A stretch of DNA of 64,000 bases from Paludisphaera rhizosphaerae (GTDB lineage Bacteria; Planctomycetota; Planctomycetia; Isosphaerales; Isosphaeraceae), in the NCBI RefSeq assembly GCF_011065895.1, contig NZ_JAALCR010000020.1, positions 1 to 64,000 of the forward strand, written 5' to 3'. The translations under genes and the position numbers were made by a program. Below the pieces are notes generated by a model, which worked only from the letters and a program-made list of their open reading frames with translations, ran no database searches and was not told where the DNA came from. This document shows, one piece after another, positions 57,276-64,000 of the stretch. How positions within the stretch are numbered: the first letter of the stretch is position 1; each line of letters begins with the position of its first letter.

Positions 57276-57854
57276 ATGCCGCAGAACCCATTCGGATCGC
57301 TATCCCCAGACGGTTCGCTAGTCGGGCCTCTGGGACCGGAAACGCTCGATGAACTCAGCATGCCCGGGTTCATCGGCATCGGTATAAACCCATACGGATC
57401 CCTGAAACCGTACGGGAGTTTCAGCGTGGCTTTCGGGCCTCGCGCGCTTCGGTCTGCGTTGCTCAATCTGCTGCTGTCGGTTCCCGATCTCGCCGAGTAC
57501 GTCAATTCACGGATTGCGTACGCGGGCAGCCGGCAGACGGACCAGGAACCTCGCATCACCTACATCGTCGCGTCGAACTCCGGCGGCAGCGACCTGGACG
57601 GACCAGACGGAGTCAACACGGCTCGCGTCCGCGTTTCGGTGTGGTCCCGCGATTCCGTTGAAGCGGAAACGCTCGTGGATCTCATTCGATCATACGTCAA
57701 TGGGTGGAACGGCTGGATAGGCAGCGTCTACGTCCGGTCATGTGATTGGGACGGCGACAACGATCTACCCGAAGACCTTCCCAACGGCGACGGAACCACG
57801 GTGTTTCAAATCGTCAGCGATTACTTAGTCGAATACGAAGGGGGAGGCGTCTGA
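57276..57854 (+). CDS. Tail completion/terminator protein (DUF3168-like)
   Basis: The protein has 192 residues from ATG 57276; the frame opens earlier inside the SGNH gene. The first 45 residues are repetitive (NPFGSLSPDGSLVGPLGP, INPYGSLKPYGSF). The family part starts at ALRSALLNLLLSVPDLAEYV, then ARVRVSVWSRDSVEAETLVD and LIRSYVNGWNGWIG. DUF3168 proteins cap the tail tube at the head end. The GGTATAAACC inside the repeat region is treated as coincidental. Confidence 0.75.
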   Translation: MPQNPFGSLSPDGSLVGPLGPETLDELSMPGFIGIGINPYGSLKPYGSFSVAFGPRALRSALLNLLLSVPDLAEYVNSRIAYAGSRQTDQEPRITYIVASNSGGSDLDGPDGVNTARVRVSVWSRDSVEAETLVDLIRSYVNGWNGWIGSVYVRSCDWDGDNDLPEDLPNGDGTTVFQIVSDYLVEYEGGGV

Positions 57855-57855
57855 C

Positions 57856-58290
57856 ATGGCGAACCGTTACAGATGCAAGGGCATGTCCGTCAGCGTCGAC
57901 AAGCTCGGCACCGGCGTCACCTACACCAAGATTCCGCAGGTGCTTTCCATCGGCAAGCCTCCGAAGACGGTGGACGCCGTCGAAGACACCGATCTGGATT
58001 CGCTGGCGAAAGAGTTCTCTCCGGGGCTGACGGACAACGGCGAACTCACCATCGAAATGCGGTTCGATCCGCAGGACGTCACGCATCAGTACCTGGAGGA
58101 TCTGGCCGACGACCCCGTCATCACCGGGTTCCAGATCCGGATTCCGACGCTCCCGGACGCGACCCTGTACACGTTCCAGGGGTTCCCAACCAACTTCGAC
58201 AACCCGGCCGGCGGCAACAGCGATCCGCTCACGGCCAACCTCAACATGAAGGTTACGGGAGTCGTCACCAGGACGACGGAAGAAAGCTAA
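57856..58290 (+). CDS. Major tail tube protein
   Basis: The protein has 144 residues. CKGMSVSVDKLGTGVTYTKI, PQVLSIGKPPKTVDAVEDTD, NGELTIEMRFDPQDVTHQYL and DPLTANLNMKVTGVVTRTTE form the tail-tube beta-sandwich pattern of siphovirus tube proteins. It starts one base after the preceding stop. Followed by hairpin copy D. Confidence 0.85.
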   Translation: MANRYRCKGMSVSVDKLGTGVTYTKIPQVLSIGKPPKTVDAVEDTDLDSLAKEFSPGLTDNGELTIEMRFDPQDVTHQYLEDLADDPVITGFQIRIPTLPDATLYTFQGFPTNFDNPAGGNSDPLTANLNMKVTGVVTRTTEES

Positions 58291-58309
58291 GACGTCACGG
58301 CGACGTCGA

Positions 58310-58351
58310 CCGTTTCCCCGATGATTCATTTTTGAATCATCGGGGAAACGG
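58310..58351 (+). terminator. CCCGATGATTCA palindrome, copy D, 19-bp stem
   Basis: CCGTTTCCCCGATGATTCA pairs perfectly with its complement around TTTT. The core matches copies B and C, while CCGTTT/AAACGG is private. It lies 20 bases past the tail tube stop, where siphoviruses often place a partial terminator or processing site between the abundant tube and the low-level chaperone genes. Confidence 0.62.
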
Positions 58352-58390
58352 CTGTCAGCACGAGTATTTGGCTGAATGAAGGGGCAAGCT

Positions 58391-58732
58391 ATGGGCGTTT
58401 TGACTCGGGACGACTTCCTGAACTTCAGGCCGGAAGGGCCGAGCCGTGAACTCGTGTCGGTTCCGGCTCTCGGCGGCGACGTCTACGTGCGTCGCATCAC
58501 CGCAGGCGAACGCGACGACTTCGAGCGCAGCATGCGGGGCTCAACGCGTCGCGTTCGCGCGTTCATCACGGCGCTCGTGTGCGTGGACGCGGACGGGAAG
58601 CCGCTGTTCACCGGCAAGGATATCGAGTGGCTGGCCGAGAAGCCGGCGTATGCTCTGGAGCCGATCATCGAGGCTCACGGCCGGCTCAACTCGATGACTC
58701 AGGACGATATCGAGTCGCTGGAAAAAAACTGA
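58391..58732 (+). CDS. Tail assembly chaperone, short form (gpG-like)
   Basis: The protein has 113 residues from ATG 58391. It is compact and charged: LVSVPALGGDVYVRRITAGE, RDDFERSMRGSTRRVRAFIT, ALVCVDADGKPLFTGKDIEW, ending SMTQDDIESLEKN. Position between tail tube and tape measure, and a slippery heptamer three codons before the stop, identify it as the G-type chaperone that guides tape-measure assembly. Confidence 0.85.
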   Translation: MGVLTRDDFLNFRPEGPSRELVSVPALGGDVYVRRITAGERDDFERSMRGSTRRVRAFITALVCVDADGKPLFTGKDIEWLAEKPAYALEPIIEAHGRLNSMTQDDIESLEKN

Positions 58733-59037
58733 GAAAGCGGCCGGCGACCCGGTTCCCGTTTGAACTCGCCGAGACTCTGGGGATGTCGCTTGCCCAAGTG
58801 CGAGCGATGACGCCGCAAGAGTGGGACGCGTGGCGAACGTACTGGTGTTTCCGGCCGCGCTTCGATCCATGGTTCGCCATGTGTCGGATCTGCGGCGTCA
58901 TCGTCGCCGTCATCACCGGAGCCGATACGACGACGGACAATTTCATGCCGCCAGCGCCGAAGCGAGTGCGAAGGCGACGGCGGAAGAATGAGGCCGAGAT
59001 CGCCGATCGAGGCATCCGCCGCATGTTCGGCTTGTGA
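58391..59037 (+). CDS. Tail assembly chaperone, frameshifted long form (gpGT-like)
   Basis: A -1 slip at 58723-58729 would fuse the G-type protein to a T-type extension read from the overlapping frame to 59037, giving about 215 residues. The extension begins LRKRPATRFPFELAETLGMS, then LAQVRAMTPQEWDAWRTYWC, and ends basic (PKRVRRRRRKNEAEI, GIRRMFGL). It has no start codon of its own with a good ribosome site. Two-form chaperones made by frameshift are the rule in long-tailed phages. Confidence 0.82.
58723..58729 (+). promoter_or_regulatory. -1 ribosomal frameshift slippery site (A AAA AAC)
   Basis: In the zero frame the codons are GAA AAA AAC TGA (58721-58732), so the heptamer A-AAA-AAC is in the correct phase for tandem slippage, one codon before the stop. 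The -1 frame is open to 59037. Confidence 0.85.
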
Positions 59038-59052
59038 TAGGGGGGCACGCTG

Positions 59053-59961
59053 ATGGCCGTTTCCAAACGCAAGGCTGGTGGCGGCGTCAGCGTCCGTATC
59101 GACATATCCGGCGTTGAAGAGATCCGGGCCGCGCTTAAACGCGTGGGCGAAGGCACGCGGAAACGGGTGATACGTGAAGGCATGGCTGTAGGTATGGATC
59201 TGGTCACGAAGGCGGCTCGCGATCTCGCGCCGATCCGGTCCGGCCGATTGTTTAAAGCGATAAAGACATCGGTTCGTAAGCCAAAGTCGAAATGGAAATT
59301 CATCGTCCAGACCCGAGTGGGGAAACTCGGGCTTTACAAGGGAAAGACGTTTTATGGGGCGTTCCAGGAATTCGGCACCAAGTTCATGAGACCGCATCCG
59401 TTCCTTGGTCCGGCGAAGGATCGTGAGCAATTGCGGGCGGCGGCTACCGCCCGTGAGGCGATTCTACAGGGCGTCGAGAATGAAGTGATCGCTGCCGCAT
59501 TCAAGAAAACGTCCCTTGGTAAGCTTCAGACGCGATGGAACCGGGTATCCCGAGCGTCGTCGAAGATCGCCAAGCGGTCGCAACGCGTGGTCCGAAAGAC
59601 ATCCAGGGTGACGAAGCGAGCGACGAAGACCGTCCGCAAGCGGTATCGCTCCGGCTCACGGGCTGTAACACGCCAGACGAAGTCAGTCCGACGATCGGCC
59701 TTGCGAACTGTCAAGACCGTGCGCAAGGCGACGGTCAAGCGAGTGAAGGCCGTCCGCAAGGCTACGGTGAAACAGGTGAAGGTCATCCGCAAGGCAACGA
59801 CGAAACGAATCCGATCGACGACGAAGGCCGCAACCAAGCGCCAGCGGACGACAACGAAGGCAGTGCGTCGTCTGTACAAGGCCACGGCCAAGGCTAAGAC
59901 GACTCTCCAGAAACGCGTTCGCAAGATCCTGAACCCTGGGCGTAAACGCCGGAGACGATGA
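59053..59961 (+). CDS. HK97-gp10-like tail protein fused to a histone-H1-like basic tail
   Basis: The protein has 302 residues. Residues about 12-130 are the HK97-gp10 family: SVRIDISGVEEIRAALKRVG, LVTKAARDLAPIRSGRLFKA, YGAFQEFGTKFMRPHPFLGP. From about residue 165 to the end the chain is extremely basic, low-complexity and helix-prone, with 11-residue units such as VRKATVKRVKA, VRKATVKQVKV, IRKATTKRIRS, finishing LNPGRKRRRR. Family members are normally 120-150 residues; the extension resembles lysine/arginine-rich H1-type tails that bind nucleic acid. ATGA overlap with the tape-measure gene. Confidence 0.85.
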   Translation: MAVSKRKAGGGVSVRIDISGVEEIRAALKRVGEGTRKRVIREGMAVGMDLVTKAARDLAPIRSGRLFKAIKTSVRKPKSKWKFIVQTRVGKLGLYKGKTFYGAFQEFGTKFMRPHPFLGPAKDREQLRAAATAREAILQGVENEVIAAAFKKTSLGKLQTRWNRVSRASSKIAKRSQRVVRKTSRVTKRATKTVRKRYRSGSRAVTRQTKSVRRSALRTVKTVRKATVKRVKAVRKATVKQVKVIRKATTKRIRSTTKAATKRQRTTTKAVRRLYKATAKAKTTLQKRVRKILNPGRKRRRR

Positions 59962-61640
59962 CGATGGCGACGATCGGCAATATCAACGTCGGAATGGTGC
60001 TAGACGCGTCCGGGTTCGCCCGTGGGCTGGGCGACGCAGGCGCTGAGGTCAAGGCGTTTCAGGGCAACGTCGTCAACCTGGGTTCGACGCTCAGGGGACT
60101 CGCCGTTGGATTTGGCGCGCTGAAGGTCGGAACGTTCCTGTTCGACGCATCGAAGCAAGCGGCTCACGCGCAAGAGGCGATCAACTCGCTCAGCATCGTG
60201 TTCGGCGACGAGGCCGGCAAGATGCAGATGTTCGCCAGCGACATGGCTAAGAGCTTCAACGTCGGAGTGAACTCGATGCTGGACGCTCAGAACCAGATCG
60301 GGAGCATATTTCAGGGGGCCGGGTTCAAGGGTGGCGACGTCAAGGATATGACCGAGGGCCTGACGAAGATCGCCATGGACATGGCGCGACTCAAGGATAC
60401 GTCGTTCGAACTGAGCAAGGATAAATTCTTGTCTGGGCTGTCTGGAGAACAGGAGCCGTTGAAGGCGTTCGGCATCGTCTTTGACGAGGCCACGGTGAAG
60501 GCCAAGGGCCTTGAAATGGGGCTTGGTGGCCTCGGTCGCGAGATGACGGCTCAGGAGAAGGTTCTAGCGCGATACGCCATCTTCGTCGACAAGACCAAGT
60601 TCGCGATGGGGACGGCGGCTCGTGAGGCGACGGGGGCTGCGGCCCAATTCGAGTCATTGAACGGTGCTTGGGAGAATTTGTCCGTCACTATTGGCGAGAC
60701 GTTCGCTCCGGCTCTGGGTAGGTTCCTGGGAGACCTGTCCACGGGCTTGATGACTGTCGACAAGTTGTGGAAGGACAACGAAGCTTCAGCGACGACGTGG
60801 CTGACCGGGCTGACGGCGAATCTGGGGGTGGCGACGACGGGTATGGGGGCGTTCGCCGAATCCATCGGCCTTGTCGGCGACTCGATCGAGGGTCTGGGCT
60901 CTGTGTTCAAGAGCCTGCAATCGAACGTAACGCGTGGGGTGGGAAAGGGTGCCGGCCTCCTTGGTGGGATCATAGGCGAGAACAGCGGCAAGCTTGGCGT
61001 CGGCGACTTCTTCAAGGTCTTCGGTGTGAACGGCGGGGTGGCGGCTGGCGGCAATCTTGTTCTCAACAAACTTGGAGTCGGCGACTTCTTCAAGGTCTTC
61101 GGTGAGGATCTCGATCGACTCTCCGACGAACAAGCCGGCAAGCTTGGAGAGGCTCTGATCGGGCCGAGCTTCTCAGAGAGGATCAAGAAGTCGTTCGACG
61201 AGATTCGGGCTGAAGCCGAGCGGACACGCCTGGCACTGGCTAACAAGCCGATCAAGATACCAACCGTCAAGCAGGCGGCTGGTCCTGGCACCCAGATGCA
61301 AACCAAGCGGGACATTCAGAACGTCGCCGCGATTCTCGGTAGCGGTGCGATGTTTGGGAATCCGCTGGGCGGTCTCACGGCTATCGTCGGAGCCGAGGCG
61401 CAGCGGGATGCACTGAAGCGAGGGCCGACAGCGACTGCATTCTCTGGAATCGCTCGCGGCGGTTCTCAGGACGCGGCATCGACGATCCTACGGGCTCGTT
61501 ACGGCGGCTCGAAAGATCCTGTTGCGGCAAATACCAAGAAGGCGGCGGATGAGATCGCCGGACTCCGGAAAGACTTCAAGCAAGGATTCAAAATCAAGGA
61601 AGGTATGGCGGCTGGCGTCGAACTCTTTGAAATCAAGTAA
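59958..61640 (+). CDS. Tail tape-measure protein
   Basis: The protein has 560 residues, short for the family. GNINVGMVLDASGFARGLGD, AGAEVKAFQGNVVNLGSTLR at the N-terminus, and FESLNGAWENLSVTIGETFA, PALGRFLGDLSTGL near residue 240 are typical. A hydrophobic Gly-rich region (about 285-345) holds a duplicated KLGVGDFFKVFG motif (60991-61026 and 61071-61106). The C-terminus GLRKDFKQGFKIKEGM is shared with the partial gene at 1-342. It sets tail length; by the usual length relation the tail should be short. Confidence 0.88.
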   Translation: MTMATIGNINVGMVLDASGFARGLGDAGAEVKAFQGNVVNLGSTLRGLAVGFGALKVGTFLFDASKQAAHAQEAINSLSIVFGDEAGKMQMFASDMAKSFNVGVNSMLDAQNQIGSIFQGAGFKGGDVKDMTEGLTKIAMDMARLKDTSFELSKDKFLSGLSGEQEPLKAFGIVFDEATVKAKGLEMGLGGLGREMTAQEKVLARYAIFVDKTKFAMGTAAREATGAAAQFESLNGAWENLSVTIGETFAPALGRFLGDLSTGLMTVDKLWKDNEASATTWLTGLTANLGVATTGMGAFAESIGLVGDSIEGLGSVFKSLQSNVTRGVGKGAGLLGGIIGENSGKLGVGDFFKVFGVNGGVAAGGNLVLNKLGVGDFFKVFGEDLDRLSDEQAGKLGEALIGPSFSERIKKSFDEIRAEAERTRLALANKPIKIPTVKQAAGPGTQMQTKRDIQNVAAILGSGAMFGNPLGGLTAIVGAEAQRDALKRGPTATAFSGIARGGSQDAASTILRARYGGSKDPVAANTKKAADEIAGLRKDFKQGFKIKEGMAAGVELFEIK

Positions 61641-61652
61641 AGGCAGGCACAC

Positions 61653-62624
61653 ATGGCAATCACTGGAATCCGGGACGTCCTCGACGGAGCATCTGGCGGC
61701 TGGTCTCTCGATGGCGGACGGAGGTTCGTCGCGCGCGTGTACGTTGACAGCGACGATCGCCGTGACGGGCCGCAGGCGGCAATCACGTCGCTGGGCTTGA
61801 ACGTCGGCGACACCTACCGATATCCGTTAACGGGAACGCCTACGGAGACGAACGCACGCCTCTTCCTGAACTCGATCGACGTCGAAGAACAGGCCGCTGT
61901 TAGCAATGGCAAGAAGCGGTTTACGCTCGCCGTTGTGTTCTCGCCGATCGATCCGAACAAAGATCCCGGCGGACCTATGGGCGAGGACGGATACCGCGAT
62001 CCGTTCGCCGCACCTCCGACGCTCCGCGCCTACGGCGACCCTGAAGAGGAAGCCGTGATGCACGACAAGGACGGAACGCCGATCCTAAACACGGCCGGCG
62101 ACCCCTACGACCCAGGTCTCTCGCGGCCGAAATCGCTGCTCATCTTCGAGATTGGACGCGTGGAGCGTGAGTTCGATTACTCGCGAATCACGGATATCAA
62201 GGATCATCTGAACGACGCGGCGTGGATGGGGTTCCCGGCTCGATCGGTCATGTGCCTGGACATCCAACCCGAACGCGTCTGGAGTTCCGACGCCAACGGC
62301 TGGACCTGGCCAACGGTCTACAAGTTCGCGTATCGCGAGGATCTCACTGTCGATGACGGCGGTGACGACGTCGTCTTGTATCCGGGGTGGACGGCAAAGG
62401 TTCTCAACCAAGGTCTCCGTCAAAAGGTGTCTGGCGAACGCAAGCAAATCTTCATCGACAACGCGCCCGTGTCCGCACCCGTGTTGTTGAAGGACGACGG
62501 CACGGTGGCGGCTCCGACTGATGATCCTGTGTACAAATATTACGACTATCTGCCGGAGGCGGATTTCTCGGTTCTCGACTTTCCGAGCGATCTGTTTTCG
62601 GCAGGAACTCCGGAGATTCCGTAA
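61653..62624 (+). CDS. Tail-associated hypothetical protein
   Basis: The protein has 323 residues, 12 bases after the tape measure. No membrane helix; loops and strands with many D, P and G residues (VFSPIDPNKDPGGPMGEDGY, DKDGTPILNTAGDPYDPG) and a beta region with SVMCLDIQPERVWSSDANGW. Position matches distal-tail or tip proteins, but the family is not recognisable from sequence alone. Overlaps the next start (ATG at the stop). Confidence 0.6.
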   Translation: MAITGIRDVLDGASGGWSLDGGRRFVARVYVDSDDRRDGPQAAITSLGLNVGDTYRYPLTGTPTETNARLFLNSIDVEEQAAVSNGKKRFTLAVVFSPIDPNKDPGGPMGEDGYRDPFAAPPTLRAYGDPEEEAVMHDKDGTPILNTAGDPYDPGLSRPKSLLIFEIGRVEREFDYSRITDIKDHLNDAAWMGFPARSVMCLDIQPERVWSSDANGWTWPTVYKFAYREDLTVDDGGDDVVLYPGWTAKVLNQGLRQKVSGERKQIFIDNAPVSAPVLLKDDGTVAAPTDDPVYKYYDYLPEADFSVLDFPSDLFSAGTPEIP

Positions 62625-63040
62625 TGGCGACTCTGTTTGCATGCCTTGTCCTGCTCTGGCTGTCGGCGTTGAGCATGGCAAAAGACGATAGTCTTGTCGC
62701 TTTTCGACGGCGTGACGCACGCCGAATCAATCGAGCGGTTCTAGCATTCGAGGGCTCTGCCGATGGCCTAGCGTCTGGAGCCGGTGGGCGTCCATGGACG
62801 TTCGGCATCCAACGCGCCGTAGTGACGACGGCGATACCAACGGGATCCGTTGCGTCGCCGTCGTCGTCCGGTCGCGTGACGATCAAATTCAAGGACGCCT
62901 CTGGAGCGTGGGTGGACGGGCTCACGGGTCAGACGGTTTACAACGACAACGTGCTGGCGGCGTCATTGCCCGTGAATCGAGCGTGTAAGGTCGCGTGGAT
63001 CGCTGGCGAATGGTGGTTGATCTCCGCAAGCTGTTCGTAA
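62624..63040 (+). CDS. Tail-region hypothetical protein with N-terminal hydrophobic helix
   Basis: The protein has 138 residues. ATLFACLVLLWLSALSMA is a signal-like or membrane helix, odd for a virion protein. The remainder includes FGIQRAVVTTAIPTGSVASP and GRVTIKFKDASGAWVDGLTG, a beta pattern suited to tail-tip decoration, ending in ACKVAWIAGEWWLISASCS. Function unknown. Confidence 0.5.
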   Translation: MATLFACLVLLWLSALSMAKDDSLVAFRRRDARRINRAVLAFEGSADGLASGAGGRPWTFGIQRAVVTTAIPTGSVASPSSSGRVTIKFKDASGAWVDGLTGQTVYNDNVLAASLPVNRACKVAWIAGEWWLISASCS

Positions 63041-63050
63041 GGGGCTGGCC

Positions 63051-63794
63051 ATGCTGTTCGATCCAGGGGCTTGCTGCGACTGTGGCTCGACGTCGACGAT
63101 CTGCGTCGTCATGACCTGGCGATACTGCGACGGCACGCTCTCGACGCGGAATCTGCCGGCCGGGTACACGATTCGTGCCGTGCGAACGAGCGACGGCTTT
63201 GAACTCGCGAGCGGAGTCACGAACGCATCAGGGCAAGTGACGATCTGCGTTCCGACCGGCCAGACGTTCCAATTCATCTTGGACGGCGGCGCGTGGTTCG
63301 GAACGCAGACGCTCACGGGCGGGTACGTTACGCCGAGGACGGTCACGGTTCAGCCGCTACCGACGTTCGTCTGTGCGTACCCATCGATCCAGGCTGTGTG
63401 TCCGTCCGGGCCTTACTTCCACTACCGCTATCTCACGCTCACAGACGCCAACGGCTCCTACAGCGTGGACATCCTCAGCGGCGACCCGATTTTCAGCAGC
63501 AAGGCGCTCGGCACGATGACCGTCACCGATGGCTCTGGCCATTGCGTCGTCAGCGGCGGCACGCTGCGTTACTGGTACTACGTGCTGCGGACATCGGGCG
63601 GCTGGCGTGTGACACGGCATTGGGACGTCCGCACGTTGACAGGGCAACCAGCGAGCGGCTTATGCGCCGACACCTTCGGTACGGCGATAGCCGACATGAC
63701 CAACGGCGCGTGCCCCGACGTCTACGTGAGCGGTACTCCGACGTCCCTGGACTATCCAGACCCCATCGGCGGAGGCGTGGTGGTGTCATCATGA
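63051..63794 (+). CDS. Cys-rich tail-tip protein with carboxypeptidase-regulatory-like beta domain
   Basis: The protein has 247 residues. N-terminal CDCGSTSTICVVMTWRYCDG is followed by an Ig/carboxypeptidase-regulatory-type strand set: LPAGYTIRAVRTSDGFELAS, GVTNASGQVTICVPTGQTFQ. Repeated aromatic/Gly/Thr strands (FHYRYLTLTDANGSYSVDI, GTLRYWYYVLRTSGGWRV) and scattered cysteines continue to the end. Such folds occur in receptor-binding or tail-tip proteins. Family uncertain; ATGA overlap with the next gene. Confidence 0.55.
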   Translation: MLFDPGACCDCGSTSTICVVMTWRYCDGTLSTRNLPAGYTIRAVRTSDGFELASGVTNASGQVTICVPTGQTFQFILDGGAWFGTQTLTGGYVTPRTVTVQPLPTFVCAYPSIQAVCPSGPYFHYRYLTLTDANGSYSVDILSGDPIFSSKALGTMTVTDGSGHCVVSGGTLRYWYYVLRTSGGWRVTRHWDVRTLTGQPASGLCADTFGTAIADMTNGACPDVYVSGTPTSLDYPDPIGGGVVVSS

Positions 63795-64000
63795 CCGACG
63801 CATTCCGGAGGATGCTCGAAAGCAAGCTCGACGACCCCGATCCCGTGGTTCGGGCTCACGCGAGGTTCCGGCTCTCCGTCGTGGATCCGGAGCCGGCCTA
63901 TCCCCCGTTCGCTGTGCAGGCCGTGAGCGCGGTCAAGGCAGCGGCTCGGTTCGTCGCCAGCGGCTGCGAAACCGTGGATCAATCCGAGTTCGACCGTCGT
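63791..64000 (+). CDS. Tail-region protein, N-terminal part (runs off the window)
   Basis: ATG 63791 overlaps the preceding stop; the frame is open to the edge (70 codons). MTDAFRRMLESKLDDPDPVV and VQAVSAVKAAARFVASGCET, then VDQSEFDRR are helical and charged. Too little is visible for an assignment. Confidence 0.55.
   Translation, partial: MTDAFRRMLESKLDDPDPVVRAHARFRLSVVDPEPAYPPFAVQAVSAVKAAARFVASGCETVDQSEFDRR

Larger units (their letters stand above)
25480..64000 (+). mobile_element. Siphovirus-type prophage (left end to beyond window edge)
   Basis: The element begins at the 3' half of tRNA-Val and runs past the right edge in the order integration, lysogeny, recombination/replication, accessory, packaging, HK97-type head, connector and tail. 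Structural genes from terminase to tape measure have full-length frames, including the -1 frameshifted tail chaperone, so the phage could be inducible. attR is not in the window. At least 38.5 kb is present. Confidence 0.93.

Noticed and set aside
57381-57397. A ninth copy of the GGTATAAACC motif
   Set aside because: It lies inside a coding repeat (INPYG), lacks the CTGG part and precedes no gene.

Overview
The window is GC-rich DNA of a planctomycete, most likely family Isosphaeraceae. The pointers are a DUF1501 gene paired with a cytochrome-c/DUF1549/DUF1553 gene, a PhoD phosphatase, PEP-CTERM proteins and many secreted hydrolases. It has three parts.

(1) 1 to about 3.35 kb is a graveyard of mobile elements. 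It holds the 3' end of a tape-measure gene related to the one in the intact prophage, a terminator, a two-transmembrane protein, the C-terminal quarter of a tyrosine recombinase, a small ribbon-helix-helix-like gene with a helically phased repeat array in front of it, one hypothetical gene, several strong palindromes, and the 3' half of a tRNA-Arg(CCG) followed by a frameshifted integrase N-terminus. At least two ancient integrations are implied.

(2) About 3.6 to 25.4 kb is ordinary chromosome. It contains a PEP-CTERM protein and a broken PEP-CTERM/GloVer gene, the DUF1549/DUF1553 + DUF1501 operon, PhoD, a tandem alpha/beta-hydrolase (second domain lacking its nucleophile), a GH5-like hydrolase, a pyroglutamyl-peptidase fused to a SnoaL-like domain, a spermidine-synthase-like protein, a large hybrid sensor kinase, a GH43-like protein and two zinc-ribbon membrane proteins.

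(3) 25.5 kb to the right edge is a largely intact siphovirus-type prophage inserted at the 3' end of tRNA-Val(TAC); its right end lies outside the window. The order is integrase; lysogeny control (XRE repressor, excisionase-like protein); recombination and replication (Rad52-like annealing protein, prim-pol primase, ParB-like protein, SF2 helicase); a long accessory block (pentapeptide-repeat protein, DNA methyltransferase, CsrA, two PD-(D/E)XK-type nucleases, Lar-like zinc ribbon, second ParB-like protein, small HTH protein, papain-like and membrane proteins); packaging (HNH, HslV-like Ntn hydrolase, small and large terminase); HK97-type head (portal, protease, capsid); connectors; a large SGNH/Ig-like protein; and the tail (tube, chaperones with a -1 frameshift site, HK97-gp10-like protein with a histone-H1-like tail, tape measure, tip genes). 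Most genes overlap as ATGA or similar, suggesting translationally coupled operons.

The most unusual signals are non-coding. They are a roughly 270-nt run of hairpins in a 560-nt gene-free stretch (35.2 to 35.5 kb), an 85-nt three-way-junction RNA ending exactly at the HNH start codon, a palindrome core (CCCGATGATTCA) reused four times with locally compensated outer stems, and a repeated GGTRTAAACCTGG motif in gene-start regions of the prophage. All functional calls come from reading the sequence; no database search was possible.
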